Positions 1 to 10,958 are shown, counted from the first letter of the stretch. The stretch is 64,000 bases of DNA from Lycorma delicatula (GCF_047948215.1 NC_134455.1:347123842-347187841), one strand, 5' to 3'. The notes: a model not told the origin generated them from the letters alone. Translations and numbers: made by a program.

Positions 1-1095
1 TTTTCTTTATCAAGCTGAGAATTTTCAAAACAGACCTGTTTCATTCGTTCTTTTTTAATATTCTATTTATTACTGTTTCAAATTTTTTATTAAATACGTT
101 TTACATATTTGTATTTTACAAATATATTTTAATAAAGGATATTTTTGCTAAGTTTTTTCTCATATACAAGTTTTATTTTAAATATTTAATATGGTATTAA
201 AAAAATTATTTTTTTATTAGTTAGCTTATTTTTATTATTTTTAAACCCAATGGTGCGATAACTTATGTAGCGCGGTAATATAGATTATGGAATATATAGA
301 ATATTCGTTTAAAATTCAATTCTAAGCATTATGAAAATGGAAACTAAACATATTTTCAAGGATATTCAAGCGTGTAATATTTTGATTGAAATGAAGTATA
401 TATATATATATGTATGTATAGTTTACGGTACAATGGTTACAAAACAGTTTGCTAATATGCGTTCTCTCTTTAGAGAACACTCTTAACTCATAAACTTCCA
501 TTCAACCGAAATTATCTGCAGATTTATGATAATGAATACGGTTTTATATAATAAATAAATATCAAAAATTTTACCTTTTTCTTTATTAGATTACATGCGT
601 ATTATATGAATATTGAACCAGTGTTTTCTATTCACAACGTAAAATAATCTGTCGATTAATCGACTAAAATACACGATTGCTTTTATTCATTTATATATTG
701 TTTCAATGTTTCTCTTTTCTTTTTTTATTCAATATTTTACTTATAAGAAATGTAAAATTTATAGATACATAAAAAATGTTAATAATCAAAAACGTTAAAT
801 AACAACAAAACTATTCACTGAATTAAAAATACAAAAATTATTATTTTATCGTTCAGATTTATTTAAAACTCTCCCTTTATTATCAGCTGAATAATATACA
901 AAGTTTTAGGAAATTATGTACGCTTTCAAATAATTTTTCAACCATTAAACATAAAAAAAGAAATTTAGTGAATGCTCCTTCGTCGAAATGATATATCTGT
1001 AGGTTTGAGATAATGTTACAGCAAACCCTTCTTGGTGGGGGCGATTCAAAAATTAACGTATAAGGATGGTTTTTTTTTTTATGAAAGCTTGGGCA
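1..1095. other. AT-rich DNA, no gene seen
   Basis: AT-rich sequence with scattered homopolymer runs. I see no open frame that resembles a protein family, no terminal repeats and no similarity to the other repeats of this window. Confidence 0.6.
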
Positions 1096-1099
1096 TCAA

Positions 1100-1185
1100 A
1101 TAGTTGGAGATGGGTAACGCATGAAAAGACGCCATCCTTGACCGGGATTGAGCCCGGGACTTCCGCTCGAAATATCAAGATGCAA
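1100..1185 (-). repeat. SINE-A fragment (tRNA-derived)
   Basis: Read on the minus strand, this matches the tRNA-like head of the SINE-A copies at 5.8, 17.0 and 47.8 kb, including the box B core around 1143-1160 (GTCCCGGGCTCAATCCCGG on the minus strand). Only the part around box B remains; the body is missing. The rest of the entry family is described at 47806. Confidence 0.6.
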
Positions 1186-1442
1186 CCTGCTGTAAGGTCG
1201 GTTTTCTTGTATATTATTTTAAAGGAAATTGAAAATCTAAAATTTTTACGTATAACACTTTAAGCTATGATAATTGTAATCAAAATTGCGGTCATCTATT
1301 TTAATTTTTTTACATGTAGTTTCGAAAGTAATCTTCAATCTCTTAAGTAACTGCTTGAAACAATGAAAACATAAAAATTTTTTTAACAAATGCATCTACC
1401 TGAAAACAGCATAAGATCACTGTTTAAGGTGTACTGTGGTTT

Positions 1443-1472
1443 GTACTGTACACCTCAATAGGTGTATTGTAC
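1443..1472. repeat. Short inverted repeat of TGTAC words
   Basis: Imperfect hairpin: GTACTGTACACCT, a 4-base loop, then AGGTGTATTGTAC. Further TGTACTGT and GTACA words lie on both sides (1425-1500), giving a small cluster of related inverted words. No function can be read from it. Confidence 0.4.
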
Positions 1473-1665
1473 ACGGTGCAGTACAAAAACAGTGTACAGT
1501 TTGAAATAGGTGTGAAAAATATTAAATCGTCGCCGTTTTGGTTATATGATTATATATCCTGAAGTTTTCAGGTCAAAATTTTAAAATCTCTTTTCGTTTA
1601 AAGTTTCTAGCTTACCCCCTTCAAGGGGTCTTGGGATTTGGTGTCTTACAACTTACACCTTATAA

Positions 1666-1780
1666 TCTATACTATTATATAAAGAGGAAGAAGGTTTTTG
1701 TTTTTTCGAGATAAAAAAAAAACCATTCGATCAATCGAGGCGGCCGTAGGCCCGCCTTTTTTCTAGTACTAAAAGAAAAT
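1666..1780 (+). mobile_element. Helitron-like 5' end (candidate)
   Basis: Begins TCTATACTATTATATAAAG, then a short spacer and a GTTTTTGTTTTTTCGAGATAA stretch. The same start and the same downstream stretch occur in inverse orientation at 35700-35826. A TC-plus-TATACTA start is typical of insect Helitron 5' ends from general knowledge of the family. No CTRR 3' end with hairpin was found, so the extent is unknown. Confidence 0.4.
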
Positions 1781-1788
1781 CTGACTTA

Positions 1789-1900
1789 TCGAGAGGCGTC
1801 GCTAGCGCCCCCTATGGCAAGTATGATAATTTGACAGAGAGGCAGCGACACTACCTATAATCTTTAAAATAGGCGTTTTCAACACTTTCCGTACCTTCAA
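1789..1900 (+). repeat. Short dispersed repeat, copy 1
   Basis: About 112 bp that recurs at 10631-10743. Shared landmarks in order are a CGAGAGGCGTC-like start, TAGCGCCC, AAGTATGA, TTGACAGA, CAGCGAC, CTTTAAAATAGG and TTCCGTACCT. No ends or coding potential seen, so it may be part of a larger unclassified element. Confidence 0.6.
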
Positions 1901-2094
1901 ATTCATTTTATTAAATAAAGAAAAATGATTTTGGATGTATGAATTGTGTCTAAGAATACTGAATAAAAATTTAATCTTATGCGCAAAATTGTTTTTCGAT
2001 TAGCATTTTTGTTTTTTATTGGAGCGCATCAAAAATCCCATCATAGGAACTACTATAAAAATACTCTAACTTCAGAAGCGGTACGACCAAGATC

Positions 2095-2235
2095 AGCTGA
2101 TATTGGTCGGCCAAGAATGACTCATCAATTTTCATAAAATTTTAACATGCATATCTAAATTTCAGTGAACTGATGTAGTAGTTTTTGTATATTTTTGAGC
2201 CTCAAAATAGTATATAGGCATATATATAAAACACA
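2095..2235 (-). repeat. Dispersed repeat shared with 17.3 kb
   Basis: Part of this stretch (CATATCTAAATTTCAGTGAA and the TAGTAGTTTTTG that follows) matches the reverse complement of 17295-17460. The style (repeated TATAGGCATATATA-like words beside a conserved block) resembles Helitron interiors, but this is not proven. Confidence 0.45.
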
Positions 2236-2347
2236 TCCTGTCAAGCATTTTTTATGATTTATTTAATATTTATGTTAACACTGATCAGTCACACAACAGT
2301 TTGCTTTTTGCAAACACAATTTATTTTTAAATAATTTTATTTTTAAA

Positions 2348-2350
<3 letters not shown>

Positions 2351-2410
<60 letters not shown>
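2351..2410. repeat. (TA)n microsatellite
   Basis: Nearly pure TA repeat of about 50 bp followed by a degenerate TATATAT tail. Confidence 0.95.
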
Positions 2411-2411
<1 letters not shown>

Positions 2412-2559
2412 CTAGATATCAACGAAAAAGATGTGATAAACAAAATATATCACAATTTATTTTTAAATAATGTTTGGTATTTTACTGAATTCATCTTGTA
2501 GAATTCGTTGTAGAATAAAATTATTGTCTTGCATTAAAATGGTATCCCTATAGCAAAAA

Positions 2560-3162
2560 TCTGATGTAGACACTTCCTTGTACGCCTATTAAATTATATA
2601 TATTTTTATTACATTTTTTCTTCATATTTTTTTTTTTTTATATTTTGTTACTATTGAATTTATTTTTCATCGTATTTTTTTTTTTACAATCAGATGTTAA
2701 TAATTAATTATTAATTAATCAACACATTTAAATTAAGAAGAAAGTTAAAAAAAGGAAATGTAGTCGGATTCGAACAGATGAACCTTCCCGTTGTAAGACA
2801 CAAATATTTCTTTAATTAAAATTTTATTGGGCTTTAATTCTGAGACCAATGAAAATAAGTACCACTTATGAATATCGTTGAAAAGCTCTCACTGATGCCA
2901 TATTACGGCAGTTAAGAAAAAGTCCAACATCCGCATTTTTTGGACATTTTTGGTCCAGTCGACTGCAATCAAAAAGGGAGGTACACAACTAGAAGTTACA
3001 ATAGTCCTACATCCAAAATTTCAACATTATACGACTTATTGCGTTATGCGAGATACATACCTACGTACGTACAGACGTCACGCCGAAACTAATCAAAATG
3101 AAATCAGGGAAGATTTCATTTTTCGTGATTACAATACTTCCTTTTACTTCGTACAAGAATGT
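2560..3162 (-). mobile_element. MITE-T copy A
   Basis: First of six copies of a dispersed non-coding element (others at 24968, 52449, 56023, 57080, 61118). On the + strand this copy begins TCTGATGTAGACACTTCCTTG and ends with TTACTTCGTACAAGAATGT. Family ends share the inverted word ACTTCCTTGTAC / GTACAAGGAAGT, and one end carries GATGTGGACACCACAT, itself a small palindrome. The middle has the conserved blocks GATTGCAATC, ATCCAAAATTTCAACAT and AAATGAATTCAGGGA-like. No coding capacity. Flanked by A/T runs, as are the other copies. Confidence 0.75.
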
Positions 3163-3165
3163 AAA

Positions 3166-3686
3166 AATGGAATCGACCAAGTAACCCGCATCGTTACTCG
3201 ATTAATTTTCAATCGAAAACACACCCGATTTTGACCATAAATTATCCGGTTCGTCGAAAGAGATTTAAGAGTAAATTATTTATACTCTTATTATGAAGTA
3301 ATCGGGCTGCTTAGACCTTAAAGTTTTTGTATTATTGTGTGTGCATTTGAAATGCAGAGGATACCGAGTAACCTAAATTACCGTGAGTTTTTCCGTGAGT
3401 GCATTTCTAATATAGATCTTCTTGAAATGAAAAAACTACTGAAAAGATGTTAGTGGTAGAGCTCATCTAATCCGACCATGTATGAAATTCATACTATCCA
3501 AATGAGAAGATAAATGTAAAATTTAGTAATTCATTAAAAAATTCTTAGCACAGTTGGATAAAGTTTATTTTTTAGATGATTCAATATCGTTTTGGCGTAT
3601 CGGTCAAGTAAGTTCAAAATCCCGTTTGTTTTCGACTGAAAATAAATCGAGTAACGACGCGAGTTACTTGATAGATTCCATTTTTT
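3166..3686. repeat. Inverted repeat pair, about 70-bp arms
   Basis: The arm at 3166-3236 and the arm at 3613-3686 are imperfect reverse complements (shared: ATCGAGTAACGA, GTTACTTG, GATTCCATTTTT on the right arm). A third copy of the arm lies at 63528-63604. The 380 bp between the arms has no recognisable gene. The arrangement fits a small MITE with subterminal inverted repeats that abuts MITE-T copy A. Confidence 0.6.
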
Positions 3687-3690
3687 CTAT

Positions 3691-4980
3691 AAGGATTCAA
3701 TATTAATACGAAATATATTGTTTTTATCTTACAAGGAATTCTACAGTATGAATTCAGTAAGATAGGAAACACTATTAAGAATACTATTTAAAAATAAGTT
3801 GCGATACATTTTGTTCATCACATCTCTTTCGTTGAGATCTGAGTGATTTGCAAAAAAAACATTAGCTCAACATATATATGTTTAGGCGTAAGAGTTGTGT
3901 GTAAAAAAAAATTCTTGTATTGATATATAAAAGAAACTTCACGTAGTAGGAAAATGATCGAATGAAAGTTAAACTTAACAGAATATATTTTGATTTCAAT
4001 TTTTGCATAGAGTTGGAAGTTGGAATTGTCTTTTATTTATATATATTTTTTTATTGGTGTTTTATGTAGTAGTGAGATTTCTGTTAAGCATTCTTGGAAT
4101 CATAAAGAGGGGCTATAGTTAAAATTTCGTAATGATTGATTCAATAGATTCGCCGGTTACCGGGAATAAACGAAAAAGAAGACTCTTTATTATGTTTACT
4201 GAAATTGGTGTAACTTTTTCCTTACTTGTCTTGATCTTCATGTAACGTATTAACTTATAATTATAACACCTTCAACTATATTCACCTCTGTAATAGTGAA
4301 AATTTTATAATTAAGAACATTTTATGTTTTTAAACTGATTACGCTATTACAAAGCGAATGATATCTACTAAATTAAAAAATTGGATCGGTTGATACAATA
4401 AAGAATATCGAAGTAATTTATATGTTCAAAACAGTAGAGATATTTTTAATCGTCTTTAATGTTTAAAAGGATTCGTTGTTTTTTTTTAAGTTTTAAAGTG
4501 CATTGTAAATTAGTTTCTACTCACTTCTACACTTGATACTAGTGTACTACTATAGGACGCATCCTTATAAGAGGAATGAATGTTAGGGGGAATTAATAAC
4601 TCTTAATTTGATATCCAACTGAGAGAACGAGGAGAGTAACCGTTTTCTTCTCCCTCCTTTCTAGCATCTCTTCCTATACTCTTTAAATTGCTGACGGCTA
4701 AATCTTCCCCTGCTTCATATCTAAAAGTTTTATTCGAGTACCGTCCGTTCGTCTTTTTTTTTTCTTTCGAGATTTTTTTTTACGAAGAAGTTTTTTTAAA
4801 AGAGAAATCTTGTTCGGAATTCGTCTTTTTTGTTAAAAAAAATAAATGTCTTCAGAAAAATATTCTATAAACTACACGCTTGTCCTCATACACTCCACTC
4901 AACTGTACATGAAATGAATAAAAAGTATTATATTTTTCTATAGAGCATACCTTTGTCAATATAAAATTATAGAAAGGGGT
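3691..4980. other. AT-rich DNA, no gene seen
   Basis: No recognisable coding frame, terminal repeat or family similarity. A 60-codon open frame at 4688-4870 is a run of Phe and Lys codons from T- and A-rich DNA and is not believed. Confidence 0.6.
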
Positions 4981-5091
4981 TTTATATATATATATATATA
5001 TATATATAATTATAATAATAATATATATAATTATAATTATAATTATTATATATATTATTATATTATATAATTATTATTATTATTATTATTA

Positions 5092-5138
<47 letters not shown>
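4981..5138. repeat. AT/ATT microsatellite block
   Basis: (TA)n at both ends with a middle of (TAA/TTA)n and (ATT)n. The block can fold on itself. Confidence 0.95.
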
Positions 5139-5139
<1 letters not shown>

Positions 5140-5780
5140 GCACATGAAGGCGTAAAAAAGAGAAAAAAAGGTTCTTTTAACTTTAAATTAAAAAAAATTT
5201 AGTTCCGAATTTTAAAGTTATCAGTTAATTCAAACTGCTTTTGAAAAAAACAAAACTAACAAAAAATCATTGCGACCTTTGTTAAGGATAGATCAGATTT
5301 TTGATAAGGAACATTTTATTCATAGTTTTGTTTTATTAATTTCTTCTGTAAAAAAATATATATACAGGTTTTGCTGTATTCATTGAAGATACATTGCTTC
5401 TTCTTACCTGGCAGCATTAGCAGTAAAAAATGGGAGGTGTTTTTTGGCTTTTTTAGATGTTTCATGGCTGTTCAGAATCCACAAAAAAACAACAAAAAAA
5501 ATTGTAGGGTTATTTTCTACCCTACAGATTGTAGGGTAGAACATTTAAATTATATTAAATTAATTAATACATTTAAATTAAATTGTAGGGAATGTACGTT
5601 TGTTGGCGTGTTTGAAACTTAATAACTTTTGACTGGATAAACCGATTTAGATGAAATTTTACAAAGAAACTCGAGTATATGAGTCAATTTTTTGGTAAAC
5701 GTTTGGTGTAAATATCTTTAGGAGGTGGGGGTAGGTAGTTTTTTGGGATCAGTTTTCTCAAAACTTTGCAAACTGTTTTT
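5139..5780. other. No gene; small hairpins at 5503-5539
   Basis: Contains alternating copies of TGTAGGGT and ACCCTACA at 5503-5539, which form two overlapping short hairpins (perfect 10-bp stem at 5517-5539), with a further GTAGGG near 5584. The 5600-5770 stretch reads like a decayed transposon interior but has no diagnostic end. Confidence 0.4.
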
Positions 5781-5925
5781 TTAACCTCCGGGACCACTGT
5801 TAGATACAGAGGATGAGATGAATGATTTGTAGCGTGTGTAAAAATGCCATGCCTGGTCGGGATTCAAACCCGGGACCTCCGGATGAAAGGCCGAGACGCT
5901 ACCACTCGAGCCACGGAAGCCAGCG
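5781..5925 (-). repeat. SINE-A copy
   Basis: Minus-strand tRNA-derived SINE. From the high-coordinate end it has a box A-like GGCTCGAGTGGTAGCG, then CGGCCTTTCATCCGG, then a box B GGTTTGAATCCCG and a GGCATGGCATTTT body, followed by a tail with the conserved CATCTCATCC word. Matches 16968-17122 and 47806-47956. Confidence 0.8.
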
Positions 5926-6180
5926 TACAAATATAACCTTATTTTATATTAAACTCACCATGCTTATTTTACAATTTTTTTTAAATTTCGTCCCAAAATT
6001 CCCTTTTTCTCAAAAATCTAAACAAGCAACCTTTTTATTTATTGCATATTTTCAACCGATTTTATGTCTTGCTTGACTAGTATTAGTGCAAGTATCTGAA
6101 AAAAAATTATTTATCAACATCCCACAACAGCAATCTAGTTGTACATACTTTCATGTGAAACAATAACGGAAAAATTATGC

Positions 6181-6265
6181 TAATACGTATTTTCTATCTG
6201 CAGTATTATGATGTTGTTTCTTAATTATTAATGCATTAATTATCCACTAGGGACGCTGTCATGCT
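6181..6265 (+). repeat. Left member of an 85-bp direct repeat around a SINE
   Basis: Direct repeat of 6567-6652. Both contain TAATACGTATTT, TTCTTAATTATT, GCATTAATT, CCACTAG and GACGCT in the same order. They bracket the SINE-B copy at 6266-6566 exactly. This is much longer than a normal target-site duplication. Confidence 0.8.
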
Positions 6266-6566
6266 TTTTCTCTTTTACTTTTAGCCTCGGAACTTCCGTA
6301 ATATATTACTTCAGAGAATGAATGAAGATAATCGTAAGTATGAATGTAAATGAAGTGTAGTCTTGTACTGTCTCAGGTCGACCATTCCTGAGAGATGTGT
6401 GGTTAATTGAAATCCAATCACCAAAGAACACCGGTATTCACGATCTAGCATTCAAATCCGTATAAAAGTAACTATTTTTACTAGGATTTCAACCGTAGAA
6501 CTCTCAACATCGCAAATCAGCCGATTTTCGATGCGAGTACATAATTAGACCAACCCGGTGGGTTGG
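6266..6566 (-). repeat. SINE-B copy
   Basis: Minus-strand member of the second tRNA-derived SINE family. Head at the high-coordinate end reads AACCAACCCACCGGGTTGG, with the box B equivalent within AGTTCTACGGTTGAAATCC, then the shared body (TATACGGATTTGAATGCTAG, GTGTTCTTTGG, TTAACCACACATCT, ACTACACTTCATTTACATTC). Other copies are at 10300, 10744, 12931, 30965 and 42645. Confidence 0.8.
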
Positions 6567-6652
6567 TAATACGTATTTGTCTACCTGCGAGATTATGACG
6601 TTATTTCTTAATTATTGGTGCATTAATTCCCCACTAGAGACGCTATAATGCT
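6567..6652 (+). repeat. Right member of the 85-bp direct repeat
   Basis: Partner of 6181-6265; see that entry. Confidence 0.8.
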
Positions 6653-7600
6653 CTACAATATTAATAGTCTGTGTTTATTTTTCCAGAGAGCAAAGCTCTA
6701 CAAACAAACACTGTTGTGGTTTTAATTCAGAATCTTGCTTCAGTGTGATATAATTGTTATTGAAAAGCTAATTTTAGTACAAAATTTTATTTAATTTTTA
6801 AAGTGTGCATTTGTGATTTATATTTATTTAAGTAGTTCATTTGTATTGATTTTAAAAGCCATTTATAATAATTAATAAATGATTTGTTCTGCAGTTAAAG
6901 AGAAATTCCTTATAAGTTTACTTAAGAATATACTATTCGTAATTTCATTTATGGTTTTTGTAATGGTAGCGCTACACAAGCCGTTGATGAATATTGTTGA
7001 AGATTTCCCGATCGAAATACGCATATAATATTGTGTTAAGATTTTATCTAGTGAGTGTAAGTGAGTTGCAAACAGAAAATTAATTACAGTGCCTGAAAAT
7101 CTATTCTAAATCGAACTCTAATGAAAATCATTAATTCAAGTAAATATTACTATTTCGATGTTGATCAGAAACACCTTCTTTTATGCGTTCAAATGTAATA
7201 TACGTTTCAAACTGCCTGTACTTAATAGTTATTTTGTAATTTTTTCATCAGTATTGTAAAGTTTATTTAGGTAAATTTATTTATTCATTTCCCCTGTTTT
7301 ACATGTTCACGGGTATATTGTCCTTGTTTAAACATATTTTTGTTTGTTTGTGATGACATTTTGTTTATACTTTCAACAACAAAAATAAAAACTGGCTTGT
7401 GATTGTATACAAATATTTACTGTTTAAATTAATTTGTATTCTATCAACTCAGTACAAGGTATTCATGAATGCGTATCTTTCATAAATATATATATATATA
7501 TATATACACGCATTATTTTTGTTTCATCAGCATGCATACCTTTCCATTATTTAATTTCTTTGATTGTTGTTTACTATTTTGATTTTATCTTACCTTTTAT
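6653..7600. other. AT-rich DNA, no gene seen
   Basis: No recognisable coding frame or repeat except a short (TA)n tract at about 7486-7504. Confidence 0.55.
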
Positions 7601-7601
7601 A

Positions 7602-8724
7602 CAGAGTTTTCAAAAAGTGATGCAACCTTATGGGAAAATGATTAAGTTACAATAGTAGTCGAAATTGACCTCCATTATGAGATTCACATAATTGAATACG
7701 AATTTGTATGATTAAAAACACATGTTGTAATGTTTGTTGAGGAATTGCAGCGACTTATCGTTCAATTTCGCTCTGCAATTCGGGAACAGTGTGAGGACGA
7801 GTTTTGTAAGCAGCATCCTGCAGGTATTACCACAAGAAAAGGTCAGGAGGGGATAAGTCGGGAGCTCGAGGGACCACAAACCCTTCAAAATCACTTGTCC
7901 ATGGAAACATTGATCCTAGATAATCATAGTGTTGTTGGCTGTTTGTGCCGTAGGGTTGTTCTGCTGAAACCACGTGTACTCAAGCCGGTCTGTAAGTATA
8001 GTATTTAAAAATTTTTGTATAATCTGAATATAGCACTCACTGTTCACTGTGCCTTGAAAGAATGTCATGAAGAGTCACCTACGTGATATTGCCCACCAAT
8101 CAACCAACCACGTTTTGTCCGTGCAAGTGATGTCAATTTTCTATACACCAAATGCGTGAATTTTGTGCATTCACGTATACAAAAGATCGCGAACCATGCT
8201 TTGTCAGACCAAAACCAATCATCGAGTTCTTCCCCATCCAGCGTTAAAAATGACATGAACCATTGACAGAAAGCTACACGTTTTGCAGTGTCAACAGGTA
8301 ACAACTCATGTACAACACGAATTCTGTACAGATGCGTATTTAAATACTTGCGCTATGCTGTCTGGGCATTACCGATGGAGAGACCAGACTGGATAGATAG
8401 ACGTCGCACAGACATTTTTGGATTAACAAATTATGCAGATTGCACGTCGATCGAGTTTTCTAGTTGTAGAAATTTCCGTCGACCACTTTTGGCTACATCT
8501 CACACATTCCTTGTCTATTGGAACTTGTCATACTGCTTCTTGATGAAGGACTTGGTTGGTGCATCCACACCATACTTTTCTGTGAAGGCATCCTTAGTCT
8601 GAGCATAGCAGTCAAATCTAATGTATTGGAAGAAATTAACATTCTTTCTAGCATTTTCTAATCCATTTTTTCTCAATTAAACAAAAGAAGGAAGTATTCT
8701 TCTATAAGGTTGCGTCACTTTTTG
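7602..8724 (-). mobile_element. Tc1/mariner-superfamily element (DUF4817-type), decayed
   Basis: About 1.1 kb with matching ends: the left CAAAAAGTGATGCAACCTTA and, on the opposite strand at the right, CAAAAAGTGACGCAACCTTA. TA lies outside the left end and near the right one. The interior holds a broken transposase (entry 7735-8640). A solo end of the same family sits at 48783-48885. The family is a DDE/D transposon whose enzyme carries an N-terminal helix-turn-helix and cuts at TA. Confidence 0.8.
7735..8640 (-). pseudogene. Transposase relic, Tc1/mariner DUF4817-type
   Basis: Reads from the high-coordinate end. An N-terminal helix-turn-helix segment is seen as DAFTEKYGVDAPTKSFIKK, then a second helix-turn-helix (MSVRRLSIQSGLSIGNAQT). 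The stretch AKRVAFCQWFMSF is the linker before the first catalytic aspartate, seen in FWSDKAWFAI. A PDLSPPDLF motif near 7870 holds the third acidic position. Stops and frameshifts interrupt it (for example after KKQYDKFQ), and the segment around the second catalytic Asp is degraded. The best-preserved frame is 8065-8304. DNA-cutting activity should be lost. Confidence 0.8.
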
Positions 8725-9104
8725 TATACTATTTAAATGCAAATGTTTTTCGCAGTTGTGTCAGTTTGCAACAAAACTCGTGATTCCTTTCAAATTTTCA
8801 GAATACATTTATGCATTTCCAGGGAAGGTTTTAAGTCATAGCTTGAGACTCTAACACCCTTGGATTTAGTTTATATATTTTTCTCTTGGGCGACGACCTA
8901 TTACCGTTTTTGATTTCGTTTTTAATAAAGGTAAAAATAATAGACCATGCGTTTTATAACATATACAACTTTCAATCTCTACCTTGATTCCGTCCCTAGA
9001 TATATGATGTTGTAAACTAGTGGAAACGGCAACCAAAAGGGATATGTTCGTTAACAGCAGCAGCGTATCAGAACTTTTATGTCAAGAAGGAGGGAAACGT
9101 TGAA
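8725..9104. other. No gene seen
   Basis: Non-coding, mixed composition. No family similarity recognised. Confidence 0.45.
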
Positions 9105-9250
9105 GGAAAAATAACTTTTCAGACTCAAATTGTTATTCATGAGTATTATTCTCACAACCATTAGGGCAACGAACTCAGGGTGGTAGAGTCCAGGCGCAGA
9201 ACCCCGTAGCTAGACGGGAAGGACGAGCGAAGCAAGCTCTGACCGACTAG
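9105..9250 (-). repeat. Repeat C fragment
   Basis: On the minus strand it matches the 5' part of Repeat C at 19660-19780 (shared: CGTCCTTCCCGTCTAGCTA versus CGCCCTTCCCGTGTAGCTA, and CTCATG..AATAA further on). Ends abruptly, so it is a partial copy. Confidence 0.55.
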
Positions 9251-9483
9251 TCTTAATACAAATAAAAGTAATCGTATGTGTATGTACCTGGGTATGTTCT
9301 TATGATACACATATCCATCTAAATTACAGGACCGATTTCAACAAAACTTGAAGCAATTATTACTTACTAACTGAGCAAAAATACTGTAGGTGTTAGACAA
9401 CTCTACCGCAAACCCTGCGGGAGTGGCGAGGGATGAGAACTATAAAACCTTATAAAAGGTTAAAATTGTGGATAATTTTGAAA

Positions 9484-9610
9484 ATATTCTAGAATATTTT
9501 AGAACACTATTACATTTCTGGAAGTTTTTAGAACTTCCTAAATGTTTCTAGAGCATTCTAGATCATTCTTGAATACTTTTTTAACAATATTCCATTCTGG
9601 AACATGAACG
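9484..9610. promoter_or_regulatory. Cluster of heat-shock-element-like sites (candidate)
   Basis: Four perfect TTCnnGAA inverted units lie in about 115 bp: TTCTAGAA (9487-9494), TTCTGGAA (9516-9523), TTCTTGAA (9566-9573) and TTCTGGAA (9595-9602), with extra TTAGAA, GAACTTCC and TTCTAGA half-sites between. HSF binds arrays of nGAAn in alternating orientation (established knowledge). No gene starts beside it; the sites could equally be subterminal transposase-binding repeats of an unrecognised element. Confidence 0.35.
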
Positions 9611-10203
9611 AAAGAAAAAAGATGCTGTTTATAGACAAGCATTGGATTAGTCTGTCGTTGCAGCCTTGAACTCTATTGAGTTGTAGTTTGAACAAGATTG
9701 CGCATTTTTGTAGTTGCATCAGTTATATGTATAATACAGTTTTATGTGTATGTATGTGTCTTCGTGTGTAAACCTATGGCTGTCTTTAGCATGTTTCGCA
9801 ATGCTCACGGCAAGATTAATTACTCAAATTAAAAATACTCAAATCAAATTAAAAATTCAAGTTAAATCATATTAAAAATTAATTACATTGTACATATTTC
9901 TAATAGGTATTGTACTATTTTCTGTTTTAAGTTTTAAGTACATATTCTTTCTTCAAACTCCGCGCGTTTTCATTCAAACCATAAAAGTAATAAACAAGCT
10001 AGATTTGAAAGGTTACAAATTTTTTAAGGAGGAATGCTCCTTTTATTTTTTATCTTTATCTTTTTTGTGGAAATTTAGTGACAATTTCTGTAAAAAAGAA
10101 ATGGATGGGCCTGTGAAAAAATTATGACCCTCTTAGCAACGTCGGTTATTTAAGCTAGTTAAAATTACTTTTAATTAACTAAAATAACTTTTAAAACAGA
10201 ACA
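9611..10203. other. No gene seen
   Basis: AT-rich. An open frame at 9888-10127 is Phe/Leu/Lys-rich without family resemblance and is probably chance. Confidence 0.5.
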
Positions 10204-10299
10204 GAGAATGATAGTTTTTCGGAATTCGACAGCCACTTTTTTTCTATTTTTTCTTCCAAATTAGTGGGTATTTGCAGAGAAATTATAAATATAATCAGT

Positions 10300-10571
10300 T
10301 TTTTCCTGTTTAGCCTTCGGGAATCACCGTCAGGTATTACTTCGAGGATGAATGAAGTTGTTGAAAGGTATGCGTGTAAGTGAAGTGTAATCTTGCACAG
10401 TTTCAGGTCGTCCATTCTGATATGTTTGGTTAATTAAAATGTGTGGTTAAAACCAACCACCAAAGAACGCCGGTGTCCACGATCTAATGTTCAAATCCGT
10501 ATAAAAGTTCAAAGCCTTTACTAGAATTTCAACCTTAGAATTCTCGACTTCGAAAGGCAAATCGTAACCGT
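10300..10571 (-). repeat. SINE-B copy, tRNA-like head missing
   Basis: Body matches the copies at 6266 and 12931. It stops inside the tRNA-like part, after the GAAATTCTAGTAAAGGC-equivalent on the minus strand. The missing head does not directly follow. Confidence 0.75.
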
Positions 10572-10630
10572 CTTTTTTTACTTTCCCTTTACGTAATTAG
10601 TTATATATACTATATAACATATATATATAT

Positions 10631-10743
10631 CGAGGTGCGTCACTAGCGCCCACTCTGTAAGTATGACAACTTGACAGAAAAACAGCGACGCTACCTTTAT
10701 TATCTCTTTAAAATAGGGAATTTTGACACCTTCCGTACCTCCA
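10631..10743 (+). repeat. Short dispersed repeat, copy 2
   Basis: Second copy of the repeat at 1789-1900, in the same orientation, directly next to a SINE-B head piece. Confidence 0.6.
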
Positions 10744-10867
10744 CGATCTAGTATTAAAGTCTGTATAAAAGTATCTGCCCTTACTAGGATTTGAACGTTG
10801 GAACTCTTGACTTCGAAATCAGCTGATTTGCGAAGACGCGATCACCCCTAGACCAACCCGGTGAGTT
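10744..10867 (-). repeat. SINE-B head piece
   Basis: Contains the tRNA-like half that is absent from the copy at 10300: CACCGGGTTGGTCTAGGGG at the high-coordinate end, the AAATCAGCTGATTTCGAAG block, and box B within AACGTTCAAATCC. Ends at the TAGATCGTGGA body word. Confidence 0.75.
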
Positions 10868-10958
10868 TATAAATATAATCTAATCAAACTTAACCCTTCG
10901 CTCGCTAGTCAAGGTTAGCGAGCGTAGGTTAAGTTTGGTTAAATTGTGTTTATAATTA
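10868..10958. repeat. Long imperfect palindrome
   Basis: Arms CAAACTTAACC..TTCGCTCGCTA and TAGCGAGCG..GGTTAAGTTTGGTTA around a short loop, with the outer TTATAAATATAA / TTTATAATTATA words also complementary. The outer GGTTAA-type block is echoed at 11058-11090. Confidence 0.7.

Noticed and set aside
1404..1512. Possible CRISPR-like or regularly spaced repeat of TGTAC words
   Set aside because: Words are short, irregularly spaced and in both orientations; no array structure. A eukaryotic context also makes CRISPR implausible.
4981..5138. Possible replication origin or scaffold attachment region
   Set aside because: Very AT-rich microsatellite only; nothing in the sequence distinguishes it from the other TA tracts.
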